From Fen-1308 sp035319185 (lineage in GTDB: Bacteria > Nitrospirota > Thermodesulfovibrionia > Thermodesulfovibrionales > Dissulfurispiraceae): a DNA stretch of 24,391 nucleotides. The stretch spans positions 1 through 24,391 of the forward strand of contig DATHDF010000029.1 of the NCBI GenBank assembly GCA_035319185.1. Direction: 5' to 3'. Under the pieces are notes generated by a model. That model was not told the origin of the DNA, searched no databases, and saw nothing but the letters and a program-made list of their open reading frames with translations. Each line of letters opens with the position of its first letter. Position 1 is the first letter of the stretch. The position numbers and the translations under genes were made by a program. Below, one piece after another: positions 15,879 to 23,019 of the stretch.

Positions 15879-15980
15879 TCAAACCCCTTCAGAGCCTGCC
15901 AGCGTTCCGAATAGAAGGCCGGTACCTGCACCAATAGCCGCACCAAAGGTTACAAATGCTGCCGAGAGACTGCTTGCACA
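15879..15980 (-). other. In-frame glycine-zipper-like open stretch after the spy-like stop
   Basis: Directly after the TAA of the spy-like gene, the same frame stays open for 33 codons to a TGA at 15879-15881. It encodes a hydrophobic, small-residue segment with GAAIGAGTGLLFGTLAGS, which has the GxxxG spacing of glycine-zipper membrane proteins. It has no ATG. A neighbouring frame holds another short open stretch ending at 15845. It may be a decayed glycine-zipper gene, a rare readthrough extension, or chance. The remaining bases up to the sigma start hold no other feature I can see. Confidence 0.25.
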
Positions 15981-16532
15981 TTACCTAACAGGCACGTCCA
16001 TCTTGGACTGTAGGGTAGCGATGTTCTTTTGCGTGCTAAGTTTAGCCTTTGCAAGTCTGCCCTGAACCACGGTCTGCTGGTCCGGCGTAAGTATCGACAT
16101 GACCTCACTGAAAACCTTTGCATGTAAGATGTTCATCTTCTCCTGCGCTGCAGCCATATCGCCGGATGCCTTTTGCACCGCTGACTGATCAAATGCGCCG
16201 CCGGTCGTCGCTGCCATTAGATTTTGCCTGGCCTGGAGAACTGCTATTCTGTTCTCCATAAATTCCTTGCGATGACCCTTCATCAAATTTTTCATTTGGT
16301 CTTTTTGATCCTGAGTAAGATTGAGCCCCTTGAACATATGCAATGCCTGGCCCCCGTCATGCCTGTCGAATTCATGATCCTTGCCGAACTTTTCATACTT
16401 GCCATGCCTCTGCTCAATCTGCCTCTGACCTGTTTCATCATCGGCAGATACATTTGAAACTATGCCTCCTCCAAGCAGCATTATCAATGACGCTGCAAAT
16501 ACCGCTGCAGAAAAACGCTTCGATCCTTTCAT
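15981..16532 (-). CDS. Spy/CpxP-like periplasmic LTxxQ protein
   Basis: A 183-residue exported helical protein. Residues 1-30 form a signal peptide ending in SNVSA|DD. A His/Asp/Lys-rich segment follows, then the Spy/CpxP core with LNLTQDQKDQMKNLMKGHRKEF and a second ILTPDQQTVV motif. Spy and CpxP are periplasmic chaperone or stress proteins induced by envelope damage and metals. The frame is open to ATG 16580, but ATG 16532 has AGGAGG 8 nt upstream and begins the signal peptide, so it is chosen. A candidate ECF promoter lies about 40 bp upstream, suggesting control by the downstream sigma factor. The sigma operon starts 148 bp further on, so the two may share a transcript. Confidence 0.85.
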   Translation of the reverse strand: MKGSKRFSAAVFAASLIMLLGGGIVSNVSADDETGQRQIEQRHGKYEKFGKDHEFDRHDGGQALHMFKGLNLTQDQKDQMKNLMKGHRKEFMENRIAVLQARQNLMAATTGGAFDQSAVQKASGDMAAAQEKMNILHAKVFSEVMSILTPDQQTVVQGRLAKAKLSTQKNIATLQSKMDVPVR

Positions 16533-16571
16533 TTCACTTCCTCCTTTGTGCGTCCTTTGTTTTAAATTAAA

Positions 16572-16598
16572 GACGCTCAAACCCGGAGAAAGGTTACA
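16572..16598 (-). promoter_or_regulatory. Candidate ECF sigma promoter for the spy-like gene
   Basis: On the minus strand TGTAAC (16598-16593) is followed by 17 bases and CGTC (16575-16572). An AAC-type -35 and a CGTC-type -10 at this spacing are typical of many ECF promoters. Transcription would start about 33 nt before ATG 16532. The assignment to the neighbouring sigma factor is inferred. Confidence 0.5.
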
Positions 16599-16634
16599 GT
16601 CCTAGCTAGTTGTGGTTTATTTGAGAGGAAGGAA

Positions 16635-16710
16635 TGGGGTGGATGACGGGGCTCGAACCCGCAACGTCTGGAGCCACAGTCCAGTGCTCTGCCATTGAGC
16701 TACATCCACC
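16635..16710 (-). tRNA. tRNA-His (GTG)
   Basis: The minus strand folds as a full cloverleaf of 76 nt including an encoded CCA. The anticodon stem CTGGA/TCCAG holds the loop CTGTGGC, giving anticodon GTG. The extra 5' G (G-1) at 16710 faces C73, the identity feature of tRNA-His. The T-arm has GGTTCGAACC. It is the last of three tRNA genes on this strand. Confidence 0.96.
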
Positions 16711-16784
16711 ATTGGCGCCGCCCTGAGCAGTATACCGAATCCCGGACGCCTTTTCCAGGCTGCTCGGATGCGGACAAACTTATT

Positions 16785-16861
<77 letters not shown>

Positions 16862-16881
16862 AATTAATACACCTCTTCAAG

Positions 16882-16926
16882 AAGTCCGCTGTCCCTGGGC
16901 GACAATCTGAAATAGACTGCGGACTT
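16882..16926. repeat. Inverted repeat between tRNA-Arg and tRNA-Pro
   Basis: AAGTCCGC (16882-16889) and GCGGACTT (16919-16926) are perfect 8-bp arms, extendable by GTC/GAC across one mismatch. A smaller hairpin can form inside the loop. No T-run follows on the minus strand, so it is not an obvious terminator. It may guide processing of a joint tRNA transcript. Confidence 0.45.
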
Positions 16927-16934
16927 TGATCATT

Positions 16935-17011
16935 TGGTCGGGGCGAGAGGATTCGAACCTCCGGCCCCCTGCGCCCAAGGCAGGTGCGCTACCAGGCTGC
17001 GCTACGCCCCG
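16935..17011 (-). tRNA. tRNA-Pro (TGG)
   Basis: A 77-nt cloverleaf on the minus strand with acceptor CGGGGCG/CGCCCCG, discriminator A and an encoded CCA. The anticodon stem CCTGC/GCAGG holds the loop CTTGGGC, giving anticodon TGG for proline codons. It starts 35 bp after the rsmG stop on the same strand, so it could be transcribed from the mnmG-rsmG unit or from its own promoter. Confidence 0.96.
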
Positions 17012-17046
17012 TGAACATTTAAAATACCTCAAATTTCTGCGGCAAG

Positions 17047-17679
17047 TCAATTTTCATGTACTGCAATCCTCACCAGATTTCGCACGGCATGTCCCATATC
17101 TAGCGGCACTGCAATAACCTCAAATCGCACTGCCTCCGGCAACTTGCCGACCTCTTCTTCAAACTTCGGCCCTTTGGTCAGGATGAGATAACCCCCGCTC
17201 CGTACAAGATGTCTAGCTTTTTTTAGCAGTTCAGCAACAGAAAATGTCGCCCTAGTGGCCACGACGTCGAATTGGCTTTCGACTATCTCCTCTGCCCTGT
17301 AATTGAGGACCTCTACATTCTCAATATGCAGAAGCCTGCGCATCTGCCGCAGGAAAGCGATCTTCTTGCGCGACGGTTCCAGAAGAGTTACCAGCAGATC
17401 CGGCCTGGCTAAAGCTATCGGCATACCGGGGAACCCTCCGCCGCTGCCGACATCGCAAACTGTGGATAGAGATTTGGGCAAGGCCTTCAGGAAGAGAAGC
17501 GAATCAAGGAAATGTTTGACTATGATTTCCCTGTCATCGGTTATTGCCGTAAGATTGTAGACCTTATTCCATTTCTTGAGTTCGCTCAGATACAAGAGGA
17601 ATTGTTCGATTAAACGGTCCGCCGGCTCAATGCCGATCTCCTGCAGCCCGCTGCTCAGGATTTGCCGGTTCTTCTCCAA
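17047..17679 (-). CDS. rsmG: 16S rRNA (guanine-527-N7)-methyltransferase
   Basis: The 210-residue RsmG (GidB) methylates G527 of 16S rRNA using S-adenosylmethionine. The SAM-binding loop VGSGGGFPG lies at 77-85, preceded by KHFLDSLLFL and followed by LLEPSRKKIAFLRQM, all typical of the family. ATG 17679 overlaps the end of mnmG by 25 bp, the common mnmG-rsmG arrangement. Length is normal. Loss of this enzyme is known to give low-level streptomycin resistance in other bacteria. Confidence 0.95.
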   Translation of the reverse strand: MEKNRQILSSGLQEIGIEPADRLIEQFLLYLSELKKWNKVYNLTAITDDREIIVKHFLDSLLFLKALPKSLSTVCDVGSGGGFPGMPIALARPDLLVTLLEPSRKKIAFLRQMRRLLHIENVEVLNYRAEEIVESQFDVVATRATFSVAELLKKARHLVRSGGYLILTKGPKFEEEVGKLPEAVRFEVIAVPLDMGHAVRNLVRIAVHEN

Positions 17680-19541
17680 AATCCTTCCACCGCCACCAGT
17701 ATTATGGACACCGCAGCAGGCGTAATACCAGGAATCCTCAGCGCCTGTCCGAGTGTTTCGGGTTGCACCGCAGAGAGTTTTTCGACTATCTCGCGCGACA
17801 GCCCGGGCGTTGACCTGTAGTCGAATTCTTTAGGTATTCTCTTGGTATCGAATTTTTTCAGCCTCTCCGCCGCATCAAGCTGTCTCTGTATATAGCCTTC
17901 GTACTTGACGTTTATCTCGACAAGCCTCTCTATTTCCGCATTGAGATCTGCCGGAGGAGGGGCCTGCTGCCGAATGAACCCATACCTGATCTCTGGCCTC
18001 TTCAGCAGCTTCTCCAGAGGAATGTCCTCGGTGACAGGCGTAGTGCCAAGTGCAGCAAGGGCCTCATTCAACGGTTGAGATGGTTTTATGCGCTCTGTTC
18101 GCAGTCGAGTAATTTCATTTTCCAGGAGCCGCTTCTTTTCCCTGAACCGACTGATTGCAGACTCGGAAATCAGACCGATCTCATGCCCCTTTTCCATCAG
18201 TCTGAAGTCTGCGTTGTCATGCCGCAGCAGCAGCCGGTATTCCGCCCTTGATGTGAACATGCGGTACGGCTCTTTTGTCCCTTTGGTTACGAGGTCGTCG
18301 ATAAGCACGCCGATGTAGGCCTCGTCCCGTCCAAGCACAAACGGTTCCTGCGATCTTATCTTCATGGCTGCGTTGATTCCGGCAATGAGGCCCTGGGCAG
18401 CCGCCTCTTCGTACCCCGAAGTCCCGTTTATCTGGCCGGCAAGGTAAAGCCCTTGCACGGCCTTCGTTTCAAGCGTATGCTTGATTTGCGTGGGATACGC
18501 AAAATCGTATTCGATGGCATAGGCCGGCCTCATAATCACCGCCTCTTCCAGGCCCGCTATAGTCCTGACCATCCTGACCTGGATATCGTACGGAAGGCTT
18601 GTCGATATCCCGTTGGCGTAATATTCCGTTGTCTCAAGCCCTTCAGGCTCAAGGAACACCTGATGGCGCTCTTTTTCGGCAAACCTTACGATCTTGTCCT
18701 CTATGGACGGGCAGTATCTCGGCCCGACTCCCCTGATCCGACCGCTGTATAACGGCGACCGGTCCAGCCCGCTGCGTATTGCGTCGTGAGTCGCCGGATT
18801 TGTATAGGTTATGTAGCATGGCAATTGACGGTTGCATATCCTGTCCGTAGAATAGGAAAACGGAATCGGCGGATCATCGCCCCACTGTGCCGCGGTCTTC
18901 GAAAAGTCAATGCTCCGGGCATCGAGCCGCGGCGGCGTTCCGGTCTTTAGCCTGCCGAGTTCGAGGCCAAGTCCACGCAACGAATCGGAGAGACCGATGG
19001 AGGCAAACTCGCCGGCCCTGCCGGCCTGAAAATTTTCCATACCGATGTGAATAAGCCCCTTCAGGAAAGTGCCCGTCGTTACTATCACAGCGTGCGCACC
19101 GTAATGAACGCCGAGAGAGGTCTGCACCCCCTGCAGCATGCCGCCTCCCGCGATGATCTTCTCGACCATGCCCTGCTTTACAGTAAGATGCGGCTGGGTT
19201 TCGAGGGCCTGCCTCATATGGCTTCGATACAGCATCCTGTCCGCCTGAGCCCTCAGCGACCAAACCGCCGGACCCTTGGAAAGATTGAGCATCCTAAATT
19301 GAATTCCGGACCTGTCGGCCACCTTCGCCATCTCGCCGCCCAGGGCATCGATTTCGCGCACAAGATGGCCCTTGGCCAGACCGCCGATGGCCGGATTGCA
19401 AGAAAGCTGGGCAATGGTATCCAGGTTGATGGTAAAGATGCAGGTTTCGAGCCCGAGGCGGGCGGCGGCCAGTGCAGCCTCGCATCCGGCATGACCCGCG
19501 CCTACGACGATGACGTCGTAATCTTGCTCTTTAAACAGCAT
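17655..19541 (-). CDS. mnmG: tRNA uridine-5-carboxymethylaminomethyl modification enzyme MnmG (GidA)
   Basis: The 628-residue FAD protein works with MnmE to modify U34 of several tRNAs. The Rossmann motif VVGAGHAGCEAA (from residue 12) is followed by LSCNPAIGG, the conserved Cys-containing GTPPRL block, RYCPSIEDK, and the C-terminal helical domain with RIPKEFDYRSTPGLS. Length matches the family. The ATG at 19541 lies only 19 bp from the divergent HDOD gene and has no ribosome site; an extended -10 (TGCTATAAT) directly precedes it, so the mRNA may be leaderless. mnmE is not in view. Confidence 0.97.
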   Translation of the reverse strand: MLFKEQDYDVIVVGAGHAGCEAALAAARLGLETCIFTINLDTIAQLSCNPAIGGLAKGHLVREIDALGGEMAKVADRSGIQFRMLNLSKGPAVWSLRAQADRMLYRSHMRQALETQPHLTVKQGMVEKIIAGGGMLQGVQTSLGVHYGAHAVIVTTGTFLKGLIHIGMENFQAGRAGEFASIGLSDSLRGLGLELGRLKTGTPPRLDARSIDFSKTAAQWGDDPPIPFSYSTDRICNRQLPCYITYTNPATHDAIRSGLDRSPLYSGRIRGVGPRYCPSIEDKIVRFAEKERHQVFLEPEGLETTEYYANGISTSLPYDIQVRMVRTIAGLEEAVIMRPAYAIEYDFAYPTQIKHTLETKAVQGLYLAGQINGTSGYEEAAAQGLIAGINAAMKIRSQEPFVLGRDEAYIGVLIDDLVTKGTKEPYRMFTSRAEYRLLLRHDNADFRLMEKGHEIGLISESAISRFREKKRLLENEITRLRTERIKPSQPLNEALAALGTTPVTEDIPLEKLLKRPEIRYGFIRQQAPPPADLNAEIERLVEINVKYEGYIQRQLDAAERLKKFDTKRIPKEFDYRSTPGLSREIVEKLSAVQPETLGQALRIPGITPAAVSIILVAVEGFWRRTGKS

Positions 19542-19545
19542 TATA

Positions 19546-19554
19546 TTATTATAG
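19546..19554 (-). promoter_or_regulatory. Extended -10 promoter for mnmG in a 19-bp divergent gap
   Basis: On the minus strand TGCTATAAT ends about 6 nt before the mnmG ATG, placing the transcription start at or next to the start codon. No good -35 is visible, as expected for an extended -10. On the plus strand TTGCTC, 17 bases and TATTAT could likewise start the HDOD gene transcript just before its ATG. Coordinates are approximate to a base or two. Confidence 0.4.
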
Positions 19555-19560
19555 CATTAG

Positions 19561-21144
19561 ATGAAAGTGCCTGTTTTCAAACACACAGTTCTGAAAATAT
19601 CGGCGGCACTCCAGGATGACAAAAAATCCCTGCAGTCAATATCAGGGCTGATTCAATACGACCCCGGATTGTACTTTTCACTCCTGCGCAAGATCTCTGC
19701 AGCGTCGCTGAAATCTGAAGTGACTGTCATATCTCAGGCCGTGTCTTTGCTCGGGGCAAACGCGATCGAAGCTGAAATCGTCCAGCACAGCATGGTGCTT
19801 GACGACGAAGTGTCGCTGGCACTGTGGTGCAGCGCCATCCTTGCCGGAGAGGCCGCGATCCGGGTCAATGAGATATCTCCTGTGGCTGAATCTGAGGAGG
19901 TCTTCTTCGCGGCCCTGATGCCTACGGTAGGCATGCTGCTCATGCTCGGTGAAAGGCCGGAATACCGGCGGTTAATACCACTTATGCTGAAGCTGTCAAT
20001 CGAAGACAGGGCATTTCTGGAAAACCGGCTGTTCCGGAGCAACCATATCTCGGCGCTGGACAACATCCTGTCTATGCCGCAGCTTTACAGAGACATCATA
20101 GGATTTATAAAGGCGGAGCGCTTCCCGGACATTCTGAAAGAGCAGGAGTTGCCGGCACCCACGAGGCTGTCTGCGGCTCATACCGCTTCACAGTTGTATC
20201 ATCTGGCAGAAACAGCCGAGCAGATTGCGCAGTCGATACTCTTCCCTGCCGGCGTGCTGGCTCAGGAGAACCTGAAGCAGTTCAACAAACGGTATTTCAA
20301 GATAATCGAAAGCGACACCGAAGAGCTGCTCGCTGACGTGGTTGAAAGGTTCGAAGATGCGTGCTCGGAATTCGACATGCGCGAATTCGCCGACAGACTT
20401 CTTGCTGCGGCAGGCACGTTTCACGAACCCGATGTTAAATTCCTTACAACTTCGGCGCCAATGCTGCGAGTCCTGAACGAGGTCTTCTCAGATAGTGAGA
20501 CGGGACGCAATTTCCTTGTCTGGGGTGAAGCCGGAGTCGGCAAAAGGCTCCTGGCCGTAGCCCTGCACGATCATCCTGACAATCCAAGACACGACAAGCC
20601 GTTTCTTGCATTTCATTGCGATACCGTCGATACCGACACGCTGGAGGAGGAACTCTTCGGGTCAGGCGGCGGATTCTGGGGCTCGGACCAGCACAAGGGG
20701 GCCTTCGACCTGGCTGACGGAGGCACCATAATGCTGAAAAATATTGACAGGATGCCCATGCCGCTTCAGGAGCGACTTGCGGAAATAATTACGCGCATCG
20801 ATTACTACCGCTCCAGAAGCATCAAGGCCTCATATCCCGATGTGCTGTTTATACTGACATCCCGGAAAAACCTTGAGGTGGAGGCTCAGGAGGAAAGATT
20901 TTCGAAGGCCCTGCTACGCGCACTGAAACCGCAGATTATTTTGGTGCCGCCGTTGCGCGACCGGCGTGAGGATATCGGGTTTATTGCCAACGGAATAATA
21001 AAGAAATACGATCTGCCGCTGACCGATACCGTTCAGTTGCTCAGCCTTCAGGAATTCTACGACACTTACGCTTTCAAGGAAAACCTGTCCGATCTTAAAA
21101 GACTACTTTTCTACGCTGCCGCCAAAAAGATGCTTAAATCGTAG
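19561..21144 (+). CDS. HDOD domain fused to a degenerate sigma54-type AAA+ domain
   Basis: A 527-residue two-domain protein. Residues about 1-280 are HDOD-like (SISGLIQYDPGLYFSLLRKI, then VISQAVSLLGANAIEAEIV), a domain seen in bacterial signalling proteins. Residues about 300-525 align with the NtrC-type AAA+ core: a Walker A-like GEAGVGKR (322-329), EELFG (363-367), GAFDLADGGT (380-389), LVPPLRDRREDIG (461-473). Key parts are missing. The GAFTGA loop that touches sigma54 is replaced by a GGGFWGSD segment (369-376). The Walker B position reads MLKNID instead of LFLDEI, so the catalytic Asp and Glu are Lys393 and Asn394. There is no C-terminal Fis DNA-binding helix. It may be a nucleotide-binding or scaffolding regulator rather than an activator. 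No ribosome site is visible before ATG 19561. The 3' end overlaps the convergent membrane protein gene by 42 bp. Confidence 0.82.
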   Translation: MKVPVFKHTVLKISAALQDDKKSLQSISGLIQYDPGLYFSLLRKISAASLKSEVTVISQAVSLLGANAIEAEIVQHSMVLDDEVSLALWCSAILAGEAAIRVNEISPVAESEEVFFAALMPTVGMLLMLGERPEYRRLIPLMLKLSIEDRAFLENRLFRSNHISALDNILSMPQLYRDIIGFIKAERFPDILKEQELPAPTRLSAAHTASQLYHLAETAEQIAQSILFPAGVLAQENLKQFNKRYFKIIESDTEELLADVVERFEDACSEFDMREFADRLLAAAGTFHEPDVKFLTTSAPMLRVLNEVFSDSETGRNFLVWGEAGVGKRLLAVALHDHPDNPRHDKPFLAFHCDTVDTDTLEEELFGSGGGFWGSDQHKGAFDLADGGTIMLKNIDRMPMPLQERLAEIITRIDYYRSRSIKASYPDVLFILTSRKNLEVEAQEERFSKALLRALKPQIILVPPLRDRREDIGFIANGIIKKYDLPLTDTVQLLSLQEFYDTYAFKENLSDLKRLLFYAAAKKMLKS

Positions 21145-22128
21145 ATATTCGACAAAGCCCCAGCAGCTGGCAACAATAACTGACAGAAACCAGAGGATTG
21201 AAAGGGTCATTGCCCTGTCTGCCGATATCCCCATCGTTCCAAGAAAGAATACGAAAGCCCCTTCCCTGATGCCGAGACCGGAGATCGAAACCGGGACCAT
21301 CGATATCAGTATTATCATAGGCAGGAATACCAGAATGGACACAATTCCTATCTCCAGGGAGAGGCCGCGGGCCAGTATATAAACCGATGCCATACCGGAC
21401 AGCTGAATCGCGATTGAGTACATGAAGCTGTTGAAAAGCACGTGGCGCTTCGCGAAATAGTAGTCGAAAGCGCTATAAACCCCCATGAGGAACTTTACCC
21501 GGCCTCCAAGCCGCGCCTTGAAGAGTATCAGGCTCGCAGCGACGAAAGACACAAAGATAACAGGCAGGACCCACAACGCAGAAGCCTTTGTCAGGACATC
21601 TATCCCTGCCGGGCACGCGGCCAGTCCGATGAACAACAATGCAGCCAGGCCTATATAGCGATCCATGAATACGGATGCTACCGCTACTGAAACAGTGCCC
21701 TTGCCTGCATCGCCGGCATTTGCCGCAGGCGGCTTCAGCTGAAGTTCCCTGCTCAGGTAAAAGGCCTTTATCGCATCTCCGCCTATTATCCCGGGCAGAC
21801 ACACATTGAAAAAAGACCCGATGATGTACATCGAAAAAAGCCTGCCCGTTCTCACCGGCTGAGGTATGAGCAGTTTCCATCTTAAGGACGAAAGGTAGGC
21901 TGCAAACAGATAGAGTGCAGCGGCTGCGCCGAAGTGCAGCGGTGAAAGCAAAATGGCATTTTCGAGGACGGCCATCCCGCCGACCTTTGAAAGAAGATAG
22001 GCCAGGAGCGCTGAACTGACCGCAACCTTGAAGAGGAGAAAAATGACCTTTTTAGTCGATTTGCCCGTATTAACGTCCCGGCCCGAGGATCTTCTTAAGG
22101 GTATATATCGGTTTCTTCTGGCTCTCAT
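21103..22128 (-). CDS. Lysylphosphatidylglycerol synthase TM / UPF0104 family membrane protein (flippase-like)
   Basis: A 341-residue polytopic protein with about eight hydrophobic segments after a basic N-terminus. SSLRWKLLIPQ, GSFFNVCLPGIIGGDAIKAFYLSR and the late SISGLGIREGAFVFF are hallmarks of the LPG_synthase_TM (AglD-like) family, many members of which lie beside polyprenyl-phosphate glycosyltransferases and may move lipid-linked sugars. No lysyl-transferase domain is attached. ATG 22128 is the only nearby start in frame and overlaps the GT2 gene by 59 bp; AAGGG lies about 6 nt upstream. It is transcribed with the two glycosyltransferase genes. The precise substrate is unknown. Confidence 0.85.
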   Translation of the reverse strand: MRARRNRYIPLRRSSGRDVNTGKSTKKVIFLLFKVAVSSALLAYLLSKVGGMAVLENAILLSPLHFGAAAALYLFAAYLSSLRWKLLIPQPVRTGRLFSMYIIGSFFNVCLPGIIGGDAIKAFYLSRELQLKPPAANAGDAGKGTVSVAVASVFMDRYIGLAALLFIGLAACPAGIDVLTKASALWVLPVIFVSFVAASLILFKARLGGRVKFLMGVYSAFDYYFAKRHVLFNSFMYSIAIQLSGMASVYILARGLSLEIGIVSILVFLPMIILISMVPVSISGLGIREGAFVFFLGTMGISADRAMTLSILWFLSVIVASCWGFVEYLRFKHLFGGSVEK

Positions 22129-23011
22129 GATAGACCCTTACGATCATTTCGCCAAGCAGCCCCATTCCGATGAACTGTATGCCGACTATTATGAGCAAGG
22201 CGCCCAGCAGCAGGAGCGGCCTTCCGCCGATGTCAATCCCCCTGAAAAGCTTTGAGGCTGTCAGATATAAAGATATCGCAATGCCTGCAAGTCCAAAAAA
22301 CAGCCCAAGCGGCCCAAAAAACTGAATCGGCTTGGTGGAAAAACTCTGCAGGAATTTTACAGTCACCAGATCAAGCGGCACCTTGATAGTCCTCGACATG
22401 CCGACCTTGGATTTCCCCCTCAGCCGCGGGTGGTGGGTTGTTTCGATCTCCGCTATCCTCACCCCGTACCAGCTCGCAACCGCCGGTATGAACCGGTGCA
22501 TTTCACCGTACAGCTTGAGATTCTTGACGACGTCGCGGCGGTATGCCTTGAGCGAGCAGCCGTAATCGTGCAGTCTGACGCCGGTTACCTTACTGATAAG
22601 GCCATTGGCTATTTTGGAAAGGAAGGTCCTCAGAAAGTCGTCCTTTCGTTTCTTTCGCCAGCCGCTTACAAGATCGCAGTCCTTGATCGCATCCAGAAGC
22701 CGGGGAATGTCTTTGGGATCGTTCTGCAGATCGCCGTCCATCGTGACCACAATATCCCCGCGGGCAAAATCGAAGCCTGCTGCGAAGGCAGCCGTCTGTC
22801 CGAAATTTCTGCGCAGGCTCAGAACAACTATATGAGGGTCTTTCTTTTGAAGCTCTTCAAGCAGCGGAAGCGTCTTGTCCGTGCTGCCGTCGTCAACATA
22901 AACAATCTCGTAATCGCTGCCTATATTCTTCAAGGTCTCGCCGAGCCGGTCATCGAGCATCTCGACATTTTCTTCTTCGTTATATAAAGGAACCACCACG
23001 GATACAGTCAT
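22070..23011 (-). CDS. Polyprenyl-phosphate glycosyltransferase, GT2 family (DPM1/GtrB/ArnC-like)
   Basis: A 313-residue enzyme that should move a sugar from a nucleotide donor to undecaprenyl phosphate on the inner face of the membrane. VSVVVPLYNEEENV opens the GT-A domain, followed by YVDDGSTD (39-46), the metal-binding DGD (92-94) in MDGDLQNDP, and LHDYGCSLKAYRRDV. Two C-terminal membrane helices (about 230-255 and 268-290) are typical of GtrB/ArnC relatives. Its ribosome site AGGAG sits at the end of the upstream gene and the gap is 8 bp. The lipid-linked sugar it makes is the natural donor for the neighbouring GT39-type transferase. The sugar itself cannot be read. Confidence 0.92.
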   Translation of the reverse strand: MTVSVVVPLYNEEENVEMLDDRLGETLKNIGSDYEIVYVDDGSTDKTLPLLEELQKKDPHIVVLSLRRNFGQTAAFAAGFDFARGDIVVTMDGDLQNDPKDIPRLLDAIKDCDLVSGWRKKRKDDFLRTFLSKIANGLISKVTGVRLHDYGCSLKAYRRDVVKNLKLYGEMHRFIPAVASWYGVRIAEIETTHHPRLRGKSKVGMSRTIKVPLDLVTVKFLQSFSTKPIQFFGPLGLFFGLAGIAISLYLTASKLFRGIDIGGRPLLLLGALLIIVGIQFIGMGLLGEMIVRVYHESQKKPIYTLKKILGPGR

Positions 23012-23019
23012 TGCCGCTC

